In this document: one piece after another, positions 20,167-27,420 of the stretch
How positions within the stretch are numbered: the first letter of the stretch is position 1
Layout of the letters: every line of letters begins with the position of its first letter
Origin: Roseibium aestuarii
GTDB lineage: Bacteria > Pseudomonadota > Alphaproteobacteria > Rhizobiales > Stappiaceae
Assembly: GCF_008477545.1 (NCBI RefSeq)
Contig: NZ_VORA01000008.1
Coordinates: 49,933-113,932, forward strand
DNA length: 64,000 nt
Reading direction: 5' to 3'
Position numbers and translations under genes: made by a program
The notes under the pieces: model-generated
What the model saw: the letters and a program-made list of their open reading frames with translations, nothing else
Told to the model about the DNA's origin: nothing
Database searches by the model: none

Positions 20167-21153
20167 ATGGCTGCGGACATGACCCTGATCGATCACCCGG
20201 ACAATCCGATCCCTGCGGGGGGCGCCTGCGGCTTCCTCAAGACCGGGGACGGCGCGCAACTGCGCTATGCGCACTGGCCCTCCTCCCATGGCGGGCGCCG
20301 GGGCACGGTCACGATCCTGCAGGGGCGGGCAGAGTTCATCGAGAAGTATTTCGAGGTGATCGAGGATCTGCGCCGGCGCGGCTTTGCGGTGATTGCCTTC
20401 GACTGGCGCGGGCAGGGTGGGTCGGACCGGCCCCTGCGCAACCGGCGGCGCGGTCACGTGCGCTCCATGCGACAGTATCAGGAAGATCTGCGGACCATCC
20501 TGCGCAAGGTGTCGCTGGCCGAATATCCCGGTCCGCATTTTGCCCTCGCCCATTCCACCGGCTGCGCCGTGCTTCTGGCCGAGGCGCCGCGCCTGCGCAC
20601 GACGCTGGATCGCGCGGTTCTGTGCGCGCCGCTCGTCGGCCTCTTCGATGCGCCCTGGAAGGAGCGCTCGGCCTTCCGCCTTGCGCGGCTCATGACGCTG
20701 TGTGGGTTGGGGGGGCTCTTCGTGCCCGGAGGCAACAGCGAAACCATCCTGCCCTTTGCCGGGAACCGGCAGACGAGCGACGAGCGCCGCTTTGCCCGCG
20801 CCAACGCCGTTCTGGAGGCGGGGGCCGATCTCGGGCTGGGCTCGGCCACGGCCGGATGGCTCAATGCGCTGGCGCAGGCGATGCTGTCGTTCCGCAGCCG
20901 GGACTATGGTCCTTCCGTGTCGCTGCCCTGTCTCATGATCACCGCAGGGGCCGACCGGATCGTCTCGACCCGCGCGGCCGAGGAGCTGGCGTCGCGGATG
21001 AAGTCCGTCGGCTATCTGGAGATCGCCGGGTCGGCCCACGAGATCCTGATGGAGCGCGACGTCTTCCGGGATCAGTTCTTCACCGCCTTCGACGCCTTCA
21101 TTCCGGGGCAGGTGGAAGCGCCGGCCCTTCTGGAAGAGCCGGCGCGCATGTGA
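20167..21153 (+). CDS. Alpha/beta hydrolase, lysophospholipase-like
   Basis: 328 aa. Serine hydrolase of the Hydrolase_4/PldB type. Visible are the LQGRAEFIEKYFEVIEDL and FDWRGQGGSDR motifs early in the domain, the nucleophile elbow AHSTG (the first G of GxSxG replaced by A), the acid in TAGADRIVSTR and the catalytic His in GSAHEILMERD. There is no signal peptide, so it is probably cytoplasmic or peripheral. Lysophospholipid or monoacylglycerol cleavage is the usual assignment, but the substrate is not fixed by sequence. It is convergent with hisN with only 4 bp between stop codons. Confidence 0.85.
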   Translation: MAADMTLIDHPDNPIPAGGACGFLKTGDGAQLRYAHWPSSHGGRRGTVTILQGRAEFIEKYFEVIEDLRRRGFAVIAFDWRGQGGSDRPLRNRRRGHVRSMRQYQEDLRTILRKVSLAEYPGPHFALAHSTGCAVLLAEAPRLRTTLDRAVLCAPLVGLFDAPWKERSAFRLARLMTLCGLGGLFVPGGNSETILPFAGNRQTSDERRFARANAVLEAGADLGLGSATAGWLNALAQAMLSFRSRDYGPSVSLPCLMITAGADRIVSTRAAEELASRMKSVGYLEIAGSAHEILMERDVFRDQFFTAFDAFIPGQVEAPALLEEPARM

Positions 21154-21157
21154 GGCC

Positions 21158-21949
21158 TCAGACCGCGGCGCGGGAGAGGATCGTCAGAAGCTGGTCATGC
21201 AGGCGCGGGTCGCCGCTGGCCACCACCTGACCGCCGTCTGCCGCGCTGCCGCCGGTCCAGCTGGTGATCACGCCGCCGGCGCCTTCGATGATCGGGATGA
21301 GCGCCACCACGTCATAGGCCTGCAGGCCGGTCTCGATGACGCAGTCCACCTGACCGGCGGCCACCATCGCATAGCCATAGCAGTCGCTGCTGTAGCGGTT
21401 GAGGCGGGTGCGCGAGGCAATCGCCTGATAGGCGTCGGCCTCGGCGCCCTGGAACATTTCCGGCGCGGTTGTCAGCAGCACGGCGCTCTCGATCTCGGCG
21501 CAGGGGCGGGTCGCGAGTGTTCGTGCACCCAGCGGGCCTTCATACCAGGCGCTCTTGCCGTCGCCCGCATAGGTTTCGCCCACATAGGGCTGGGCCATCA
21601 TGCCGATGGCGGGCTTGCCGCCGGTCTTCAGGCCGATCAGCACGCCCCAGGTCGGCAGACCGGAGATGAAGGCGCGGGTGCCGTCGATCGGATCCAGCAC
21701 CCAGACATGTTCCGCGTCGAGGTTTTCCGATCCGTGTTCCTCACCCAGAATGCCGTGATCCGGATAGGCGCGGTTGATTTCCGCGCGCATGGCGGTTTCC
21801 GCGGCCCTGTCGGCGATGGTCACCGGGTCGAAGCCGCCGGACTTCTTGTTCTCCACGTCGAAGCCGGTGCGGAAATGCGGAAGGATCGCAGCACCCGCGG
21901 CACTGGAGAGAGTGGTCAGAAAGGGGACAAACGGATGGGATGAAGACAC
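21158..21949 (-). CDS. hisN: Histidinol-phosphatase, inositol monophosphatase family
   Basis: 263 aa, GTG start with GGAG six bases upstream. A Mg-dependent phosphatase fold with GEEHGSE and DPIDGTRAFISGLP as the first two metal-binding motifs and AYDVVALIPIIEGAGG as the third. The extended second motif and the shorter substrate region fit HisN, which makes L-histidinol from its phosphate, better than SuhB, although substrates of this family overlap. The gene next to it across the sRNA is N-formylglutamate amidohydrolase, a common alphaproteobacterial neighbour. A SuhB/MmgR-type sRNA lies just upstream on the other strand. Confidence 0.85.
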   Translation of the reverse strand: MSSSHPFVPFLTTLSSAAGAAILPHFRTGFDVENKKSGGFDPVTIADRAAETAMRAEINRAYPDHGILGEEHGSENLDAEHVWVLDPIDGTRAFISGLPTWGVLIGLKTGGKPAIGMMAQPYVGETYAGDGKSAWYEGPLGARTLATRPCAEIESAVLLTTAPEMFQGAEADAYQAIASRTRLNRYSSDCYGYAMVAAGQVDCVIETGLQAYDVVALIPIIEGAGGVITSWTGGSAADGGQVVASGDPRLHDQLLTILSRAAV

Positions 21950-22122
21950 GAAAAGCTCCAGTCATGGTGCGCGGCACTGTCAGATCCGGCGGGCGGGGCG
22001 ACGGTGTTCGGAAAGCTGTCTTTTCAATTAGGTCAGTCGCTTAAGGGGACGCAACCGAAAAGAACGCAAGTTGATCGGGCGAATTGCCTAATTTTCGGAC
22101 ATGCCCTGCATAGAAGCGAGGC

Positions 22123-22151
22123 TTGACCTTTGTGCGTTGCGGCGCGATATT
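22123..22151 (+). promoter_or_regulatory. Sigma-70-type promoter of the SuhB/MmgR-type sRNA
   Basis: TTGACC (22123-22128), a 17-bp spacer and GATATT (22146-22151). The predicted start is at about 22158, which gives an RNA of ~85 nt ending at the U-run near 22242. Confidence 0.6.
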
Positions 22152-22157
22152 TATTGC

Positions 22158-22242
22158 AGCGCGAAACGATCTTTCCGAGTAGCGCCGCCCTCCTTGGGCG
22201 TTTCCTCCCTAGACTCGGGCCGCTTTTCAGCGGCCCTTTTTT
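22158..22242 (+). ncRNA. SuhB/MmgR-type small RNA
   Basis: The 3' half carries a single-stranded pyrimidine motif (CTTGGGCGTTTCCTCCCT) followed by AGACTC and a Rho-independent terminator: GGGCCGCT, loop TTTC, AGCGGCCC and six T residues (22217-22242). This organisation, length and the CCUCCCU motif match what I know of the alphaproteobacterial SuhB RNA (RF00519; alpha-r8/MmgR). That family is named for its position beside an inositol-monophosphatase-family gene, as here with hisN. The function is probably trans-acting control by pairing with ribosome binding sites. The remainder of the 21950-22310 interval holds no gene. Confidence 0.8.
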
Positions 22243-22310
22243 CTTTCAATCGATGCAAGGTGTTGAAATCTCGGAGAGATGCGTCTTTCCCGGGAGCCGT
22301 TGGCGTGCGC

Positions 22311-23261
22311 CTATTCGGCGGCCTGCGCCTCTTCCTGGAAGGGATGGTCCGGCATGGCGGTCAGCTCGCGGGCGAAGATCGCCAGATCGTTCTGCAGGCG
22401 GACGAAGTGCTGGTTCGGCATGTGGGTCGTCTCGTCCATGTAGAGACCGCGGTTGATCTCGATCTGCAGCGCGTGGAGGCTACGGTTCGGCCGGCCGTAA
22501 TGCTCGGTGATGAAGCCGCCCGCATAGGGCGTGTTGCGCGAGACCTTGTAGCCGAGGCTGCGGAGCAGGGCGCTGGCATAATCCACCAGTTCTGGCGCAC
22601 AGCTGGTGCCATAGCGGTCGCCGAGAATGAAATCCGGCTTGGCGTCGGTGGAGGCGTGGCGCACGGTCGAGGGCATGGAATGGCAGTCGATCAGCACAGC
22701 AAAGCCGAAGGTCACATGGGTCTGGGCCAGCAGGCGGCGCAGGGTGGTGTGATAGGGCTTGTAGATCTCCTCGATGCGCCACAGCGCCTCGGACACGGGC
22801 AGGCGGTGCCGGTAGATCTCCTGGTTGTCACTGACGATGCGGGCAATGGTGCCGAGCCCGCCCGCGACGCGGATGGAGCGCACGTTGGCATAGGGCGGCA
22901 GGCGATCCTCGAACATCTTTGGATCGAGCTCGTAGGGCTCCCGGTTCACGTCCAGATAGGCGCGGGGAAAGTGAGCGCGCAGCATCGGGGCGCCCAGCGG
23001 CACCACGTGGGTGAAGAGCTGGTCGACGAAGGCGTCCTCGGAGCGACGGATGGTCCGCTCGTCAAGGCGCGAGGCCTGCAGGAAGCTGCGCGGATACTGG
23101 CAGCCGGAATGGGGGGAGTTGAAGACGAAGGGCAGGCGCTGGTCAGCCGGGGTGAGTACCTCGAACGGGGGGCGTCCGTTGAAATCCGCACGGAGTTCCG
23201 GTGCGGGTCTGCCGTCCCGATCCGCGTTCCGTTCCAGGTCCCTTTCCGATGCCAAATCCAT
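22311..23261 (-). CDS. N-formylglutamate amidohydrolase
   Basis: 316 aa from ATG at 23261, chosen because AAGGAAAGGA stands directly before it; an in-frame ATG at 23294 has no ribosome site. A zinc hydrolase that releases formate from N-formylglutamate or related compounds. Motifs: FNSPHSGCQYP, RAYLDVNREPYELD, LIDCHSMP and EINRGLYMDE. The family includes HutG of histidine degradation, but no other hut gene is nearby, so its job here is not certain. It is divergent from cpdR, and its stop faces the terminator of the sRNA. The linkage with hisN and cpdR is a known alphaproteobacterial arrangement. Confidence 0.88.
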   Translation of the reverse strand: MDLASERDLERNADRDGRPAPELRADFNGRPPFEVLTPADQRLPFVFNSPHSGCQYPRSFLQASRLDERTIRRSEDAFVDQLFTHVVPLGAPMLRAHFPRAYLDVNREPYELDPKMFEDRLPPYANVRSIRVAGGLGTIARIVSDNQEIYRHRLPVSEALWRIEEIYKPYHTTLRRLLAQTHVTFGFAVLIDCHSMPSTVRHASTDAKPDFILGDRYGTSCAPELVDYASALLRSLGYKVSRNTPYAGGFITEHYGRPNRSLHALQIEINRGLYMDETTHMPNQHFVRLQNDLAIFARELTAMPDHPFQEEAQAAE

Positions 23262-23400
23262 TCCTTTCCTTGGTCCCGTGACCGGGTGACGCATGGTGCC
23301 AATGAATTAACATCCCGTCCACAGAAACCCTTATTTCGGTAGGCGGCGCTTGGTTTCTTACTATCTTTATACCCGATTCCGACTATAAACGGCAGGATAG

Positions 23401-23417
23401 GGCGGACCTGGTCCGCC
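23401..23417. promoter_or_regulatory. Inverted repeat in the cpdR upstream region
   Basis: GGCGGACC-T-GGTCCGCC is a perfect 8-bp dyad with a single central base, ending 33 bp before the cpdR start. It could be an operator or a leader hairpin. No T-run follows. The factor is unknown. Confidence 0.4.
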
Positions 23418-23450
23418 ATGCACAGTTTTAACAGCGAATGGTTGTTCACA

Positions 23451-23810
23451 ATGCCGCGTATTCTCCTTGCGGAAGACGATAATGACATGCGCCGGTTCCT
23501 GGCCAAGGCGCTCGAGAACGCCGGGCACGAGGTGATTTCGTTCGACAACGGGCGCAGTGCCTACGAGCGTCTGCAGGAAGAACCCTTTTCCCTGCTGCTG
23601 ACCGATATCGTCATGCCGGAGATGGATGGCATCGAGCTCGCGCGCCGCGCGACCCAGCTCGATCCGGATCTCAAGGTGATGTTCATCACCGGTTTCGCCG
23701 CGGTTGCCCTGAACCCGGAATCCGACGCGCCCAAGGATGCGAAGGTTCTGTCCAAGCCCTTTCATCTGAAGGACTTGGTTCAGGAGGTCGATCGGATGCT
23801 TGCCGCCTGA
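23451..23810 (+). CDS. cpdR: Cell-cycle response regulator CpdR
   Basis: 119 aa, a stand-alone receiver domain. The acidic pocket is at LAEDD, the phosphoacceptor is Asp52 in LLTDIVMPEMDG, and the conserved Lys is in LSKPF. The sequence ITGFAAVALNP with KVLSKPFHLKDLV is diagnostic of CpdR. In its unphosphorylated form CpdR primes ClpXP for degradation of substrates such as PdeA and, with RcdA and PopA, CtrA; CckA-ChpT phosphorylation switches it off. ATG 23451 is chosen because the family begins MPRILLAEDD, although the frame is open 33 bases earlier. rcdA lies 37 kb further along in this window. Confidence 0.95.
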   Translation: MPRILLAEDDNDMRRFLAKALENAGHEVISFDNGRSAYERLQEEPFSLLLTDIVMPEMDGIELARRATQLDPDLKVMFITGFAAVALNPESDAPKDAKVLSKPFHLKDLVQEVDRMLAA

Positions 23811-23873
23811 GGGCAAGTTATCCACGGGCCTGTGGGTGAGTGAAAAAAGTTTCGACGGGTTTGAAAAAGGGTG

Positions 23874-23902
23874 TTGCCACCTGTCCGGATCCTCGTTATA
23901 TC
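23874..23902 (+). promoter_or_regulatory. Sigma-70 promoter of tRNA-Val
   Basis: TTGCCA (23874-23879), exactly 17 bp and TATATC (23897-23902), 45 bp before the mature tRNA 5' end. Confidence 0.7.
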
Positions 23903-23946
23903 GCTCCCCAACACGGCGCCACGGCGTCGTTGCCACCGAGGAATTC

Positions 23947-24021
23947 GGGCGTGTAGCTCAGCGGGAGAGCACTTCGTTGACATCGAAGGGGTCACAGGTT
24001 CAATCCCTGTCACGCCCACCA
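23947..24021 (+). tRNA. tRNA-Val (anticodon GAC)
   Basis: 75 nt with encoded CCA. The acceptor stem GGGCGTG pairs with CACGCCC, the D-arm is GCTC/GAGC, and the anticodon stem CTTCG/CGAAG encloses TTGACAT, giving anticodon GAC. The T-arm ACAGGTTCAATCCCTGT has the TTCAA loop. The cloverleaf is complete. It lies between cpdR and rpmJ. Confidence 0.97.
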
Positions 24022-24129
24022 TCTTCGCACCAAATGACGGTAACCGTCACAAGGTGTGGGTCGTTCCGGTAAATCAGGATAGCGCAGGGGTTGCCCAGCA
24101 GCGGTTCTGACGGCAAGGGCCACTCACAG

Positions 24130-24150
24130 ACGAGCGCCTAAGGCGCTCGT
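24130..24150 (+). terminator. Hairpin after tRNA-Val
   Basis: ACGAGCGCC-TAA-GGCGCTCGT, a perfect 9-bp stem followed by TTTCC. It lies 109 bp beyond the tRNA and 44 bp before rpmJ, so it probably ends the tRNA transcript or is a leader element of rpmJ. Confidence 0.5.
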
Positions 24151-24193
24151 TTCCATGTTTACGGGTAATAGGGCCCTTCCGAGGGACAGAGTC

Positions 24194-24319
24194 ATGAAGA
24201 TCAAGAATTCGCTGAAAGCGCTGATGACCCGCCACCGGGAAAACCGCATGGTTCGCCGTAAGGGTCGCGTCTACATCATCAACAAGAAGAACCCGCGCTT
24301 CAAGGCTCGTCAGGGCTAA
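24194..24319 (+). CDS. rpmJ: 50S ribosomal protein L36
   Basis: 41 aa ([20 protein letters not shown] ... ending NPRFKARQG). The protein is basic, and the core [22 protein letters not shown] fragment is typical of L36. It has no cysteine, so it is the zinc-independent form that lacks the C4 ribbon. The start ATG is preceded by GAGGGA. It is too short for most gene finders but unmistakable. A small hairpin (24325-24342) follows. Confidence 0.96.
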   Translation: MKIKNSLKALMTRHRENRMVRRKGRVYIINKKNPRFKARQG

Positions 24320-24324
24320 GTGCG

Positions 24325-24342
24325 GAGCGCCTTCCGGCGCTC
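24325..24342 (+). terminator. Hairpin after rpmJ
   Basis: GAGCGCC-TTCC-GGCGCTC, a 7-bp stem with a tetraloop six bases after the rpmJ stop. The T-rich stretch comes later (TCTTCTTG), so it is a weak intrinsic terminator. Confidence 0.5.
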
Positions 24343-24404
24343 GCGAGATCTTCTTGTCCGTTTTGACGGATTGACCGCTGCTGCCGGGAGAGTCATCTTC
24401 CGGC

Positions 24405-25187
24405 ATGCGGCTTTTTTGGTTTCCAATTTTCATGAGCGGCCTTGCCGTGGCGCCCGGTGCGACCGCGCAAGGCAATCCTTTGTCCTTCGAAGGGCCCTGC
24501 CTCGTCGTGGGCGCGCCGGCGCAGGTTGCACTCAGGGCCTGGCCCGGAGCCTACTTGCTTCCCATCCAGGATCTGGACCCGGAGGCCGAGGCGCCAAGCC
24601 TCGACGATCTCCACACGCCTCTCGACGAACCGGACGGCGACGAGGGGGCGAGCCTGCCGCCTTCCGACGCTGCGCCCGGTGACGCGGATGGCGAGACGCC
24701 GGATGCCATGGCTGCGCTCGACCGTCTCTTTGACGAGCTCGCCACCGCCGGAGACGACGCTCAGGCCCAGATGCGGGCGCGGCGCATCCAGATGGTCTGG
24801 CTCCAGTCGGGCAGCGACACGGTGGATCTCCTCATGCGCCGGGCCGGCATCGCGCTCCAGCAGGAAGACTTCACTCTCGCCCTCGATCTGCTCGACGTTG
24901 TGACCACCCTGGAGCCGGACTACGCGGAAGGCTGGAACCGCAGGGCGACGGTCTTCTACATGCAATCGGATCTTTCCCGTTCGCTGGCCGACATCGAGCG
25001 GACCCTGTCCCTCGAGCCCCGGCACTGGGGCGCGTTGTCGGGTCTTGCCCTCATTCAGCGCAAGCTCGGGCAGACCGCGCGGGCCATGGAAACGTTCCGG
25101 CAGGTTCTGGCGATTCATCCGGGCCTGAGCGATGCGCGTGATGCCCTGGAGGAGCTGGAGGCGGCCAACGCGGGTCAGGAGATCTGA
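24405..25187 (+). CDS. Secreted TPR-repeat protein
   Basis: 260 aa. A short signal peptide (MRLFWFPIFMSGLAVAPGATA) is followed by a region of ~100 residues rich in Asp, Glu and Pro that is probably disordered. Three TPR-like helix pairs follow (about 135-250), including AGIALQQEDFTLALDLLDVV, YAEGWNRRATVFYMQ, LADIERTLSLEP and GALSGLALIQRKLGQTARAM. It is most likely a periplasmic scaffold. No partner can be named. It follows rpmJ on the same strand at 86 bp, an arrangement frequent in Rhizobiales. Confidence 0.78.
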   Translation: MRLFWFPIFMSGLAVAPGATAQGNPLSFEGPCLVVGAPAQVALRAWPGAYLLPIQDLDPEAEAPSLDDLHTPLDEPDGDEGASLPPSDAAPGDADGETPDAMAALDRLFDELATAGDDAQAQMRARRIQMVWLQSGSDTVDLLMRRAGIALQQEDFTLALDLLDVVTTLEPDYAEGWNRRATVFYMQSDLSRSLADIERTLSLEPRHWGALSGLALIQRKLGQTARAMETFRQVLAIHPGLSDARDALEELEAANAGQEI

Positions 25188-25265
25188 TCTGCCGCCCGGT
25201 CGCTCCCGGCTTCACCGCGCGCTGCCGGCATTGCCAAACGCGGCGCGCCGACTACCCTATTTCCC

Positions 25266-26261
25266 ATGACAACGTTTCTGGTTCTGGCCGGCGCGCTCGC
25301 GCTGCTGGCGCTCTACACCCTCCATCGCACGCGCCGAATCGAGCGGGACCATCCGCCGACGGGCGAGATCCTGCGCGTGGACGGGGTCGACATGCATTAT
25401 CACCGTCTTCCGACGCAGGGGCGGGGTGCCGCCCTGCCGCCGCTGCTCTTCATCCACGGTGCCAGCGGCAACGGGTGGGACCAGATGAGCGCCTTCCGGC
25501 CGCATCTGGAGGGCCGTGCGGAGCTGATCTTCGTCGACCGGCCGGGCCTTGGCCATAGCGGCCGGGCAGAGGATCACGCGGACCCCATGGAACAGGCGCG
25601 CTCCATCGCCGGGCTGCTGGATCGCCTCGGCATTACGCAGGTAGTGGTCATCGGCCATTCGCTCGGAGGCTCCGTCACGGCGGCTCTGGGCCTGCTGCGG
25701 CCGGATCTGGTGCGCGGGCTGGTGTTTCTGGCACCGGCGACCCATCCCTGGCCCGGAGGGGTCACATGGTATTACCGGGTCGCGGCGCTGCCGGTGATCG
25801 GGCCCCTCTTCACCTGGACGCTGACGCTTCCCATCGCGGAGCGGGTCGCGCCCGCCTCGATGAAAAACGTCTTCGCCCCGGATCCGGCACCGGCCGATTA
25901 TGACGCGGCGATCCGCTTGCCGCTGCTGTTCCGGCCCAGGTCGTTCCGGGCCAATGCACGGGATGTGGCAGGGCTCAAGGCCCATGTCACCCGGCAGGCG
26001 GAGCGCTACGGCGAGCTGACGCAGCCCACGCTGATCTTCACCGGCGACCGGGACACGGTGGTCTGGCCGCATATTCACAGTGACGGTCTGGAACGGGATC
26101 TGCCGCGTGCGCAAAAGCGCCTGCTGCCGGGGGCAGGGCACATGCCCCATCACACCCACGGGGCGGAGCTGGCGGAGGCGATTCTGGAGCTGGCGGAGCA
26201 GGTGGCGCGGTTTGAGGGCCTGCATGATGGCGCGCAGCAGAATGTGCTCCAACCTGCCTGA
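25266..26261 (+). CDS. Membrane-anchored alpha/beta hydrolase
   Basis: 331 aa. An N-terminal hydrophobic helix (TTFLVLAGALALLALYTLH) is followed by a classical hydrolase domain. Seen are FIHGASGNGWDQM (oxyanion region), DRPGLGHSGRA, the nucleophile elbow GHSLGGS, the acid in FTGDRDTVVWP and the catalytic His in GAGHMPHH. A lid region follows the nucleophile. Substrate unknown; the canonical triad makes it an active enzyme. It ends 26 bp before a strong bidirectional terminator facing gapR. Confidence 0.87.
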   Translation: MTTFLVLAGALALLALYTLHRTRRIERDHPPTGEILRVDGVDMHYHRLPTQGRGAALPPLLFIHGASGNGWDQMSAFRPHLEGRAELIFVDRPGLGHSGRAEDHADPMEQARSIAGLLDRLGITQVVVIGHSLGGSVTAALGLLRPDLVRGLVFLAPATHPWPGGVTWYYRVAALPVIGPLFTWTLTLPIAERVAPASMKNVFAPDPAPADYDAAIRLPLLFRPRSFRANARDVAGLKAHVTRQAERYGELTQPTLIFTGDRDTVVWPHIHSDGLERDLPRAQKRLLPGAGHMPHHTHGAELAEAILELAEQVARFEGLHDGAQQNVLQPA

Positions 26262-26287
26262 GGGAACGTCTTTCGGGCGTCGCCCAT

Positions 26288-26323
26288 GAAAAAAGCCGGC
26301 GCGCCCCAGGGCGGCCGGCTTTT
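26288..26323. terminator. Bidirectional terminator between hydrolase gene and gapR
   Basis: AAAAAAGCCGGC ... GGCCGGCTTTT, with a second small stem (CCC/GGG) in the loop. A-run on the left and T-run on the right allow use from both strands. Confidence 0.85.
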
Positions 26324-26346
26324 CAAGTGTCCCGAAAGGGGCTGGC

Positions 26347-26601
26347 TTACATGCCGACGCCCGGGCCCATGCCGAGAGCCTGCAGGTAGAGGTCGAGTAT
26401 CGCCTCTTCCTCTTCACGCTCGTGCGGCTGCTTCTTGCGCAGGGACACCACCTTGCGGAGGATCTTCACGTCGAAACCGTTGCCCTTGGCTTCCGCGTAG
26501 ACATCCTTGATGTCGTCGGAAATGACCTTCTTTTCTTCTTCCAAGCGCTCGATTCGTTCGACGAACGCGCGCAGCTGATCTCCGGCTACCGGATCGGACA
26601 T
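26347..26601 (-). CDS. gapR: Nucleoid-associated protein GapR (DUF2312)
   Basis: 84 aa from ATG at 26601 with AAGGAG seven bases upstream. It is entirely helical with a coiled-coil ([20 protein letters not shown]), then [20 protein letters not shown], the strongest family signature, and an acidic tail ([16 protein letters not shown]). GapR encircles overtwisted DNA ahead of replication and transcription and helps topoisomerases; it is essential in Caulobacter. The length matches the family. It is followed upstream by DUF1244 on the same strand, so the pair may be co-transcribed. Confidence 0.94.
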   Translation of the reverse strand: MSDPVAGDQLRAFVERIERLEEEKKVISDDIKDVYAEAKGNGFDVKILRKVVSLRKKQPHEREEEEAILDLYLQALGMGPGVGM

Positions 26602-26708
26602 TCTTCTTCTCCTTGATGACGATGCAACGGGGCGCAAACGGCCCGAAAAGGTTGAGCGTGGGGTGCCAGAACTGCCGGGCAAGGTCAAGCGTCCTGCCCG
26701 GGTGGCGC

Positions 26709-27008
26709 TCACGAATGGTCGGGTTTGTTCACCTCGAAGGCGGCTTTCTGGTCGGCAGAGGCTTCGGTCTGGTAGGTCTGCTTCCAGGTCTCGTAGGGCA
26801 TGCCGTAGACGGCTTCGCGAGACTGGTCCTTGGTCAGCTCCACGCCCTTTTCCTTCGCGGCGTCGAGATACCAGTTGGACAGGCAGTTCCGGCAGAAACC
26901 GGCGAGATTCATCATGTCGATGTTCTGCACGTCGGTGCGGTTGCGCAAGTGCGAGACCAGCCGGCGGAAGGCGGCAGCTTCCAGCTCGGTGCGGGTGGCG
27001 TCGTCCAT
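26709..27008 (-). CDS. DUF1244 family protein
   Basis: 99 aa from ATG at 27008, preceded by AGGAG. A small helical protein. The signature is [20 protein letters not shown] followed by SNWY, with the two cysteines of CRNC spaced like a redox or metal pair. Structures exist for the family, but no function is established. It is nearly always beside GapR and pyruvate kinase genes in Rhizobiales, as here. The frame upstream of this ATG is open but has no similarity, so the short form is preferred. Confidence 0.88.
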   Translation of the reverse strand: MDDATRTELEAAAFRRLVSHLRNRTDVQNIDMMNLAGFCRNCLSNWYLDAAKEKGVELTKDQSREAVYGMPYETWKQTYQTEASADQKAAFEVNKPDHS

Positions 27009-27420
27009 TCTCGGGCTCCTTGGATGGTCAGGGTTCGGACGGAAGGATGTGACCCGCGGCCTCCGGGTGAGGCGCCGTGGGTGCGGACCCAGACAATTGG
27101 ATGTTTTCATCGGCCTTGCAAGATCTCAGGTCAGCGGGTGCGATGCATCTCGTCGTTTCACGGAAATGCACAAAGCGGGGGTGACGAGAGCGCCTCGCGC
27201 GGTTAGTGTGTTGATCTTGTTGTGGTCCACGCGCTTCGTCCGCGGTTCCGCCTCCCTCCTTTCCTGACGTTCCGTTCGTCGTCTGCTTTGTGTCCGGATC
27301 CCGTGTTTAAATCGATTAGTTTGACCGTATTCCCTGCCGTTTCGCGCCGGTGGGGTGTTTCCTGCGGAAAAGCGGCAGGTCGATCGCATGGGCAGCCGAC
27401 CCCTTCCTGAAGGCCGTGAG
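27009..27420. other. 412-bp divergent intergenic region
   Basis: Lies between DUF1244 (minus) and glycerate kinase (plus) and should hold both promoters. I see an AT-rich patch (GTTTAAATCGATTAGTTTGA) at about 27303-27322, but no convincing -35/-10 pair, no hairpin with a T-run and no small protein. Confidence 0.5.

Noticed and set aside
27009..27420. Possible sRNA before glycerate kinase
   Set aside because: No hairpin with a T-run and no promoter pair could be identified.
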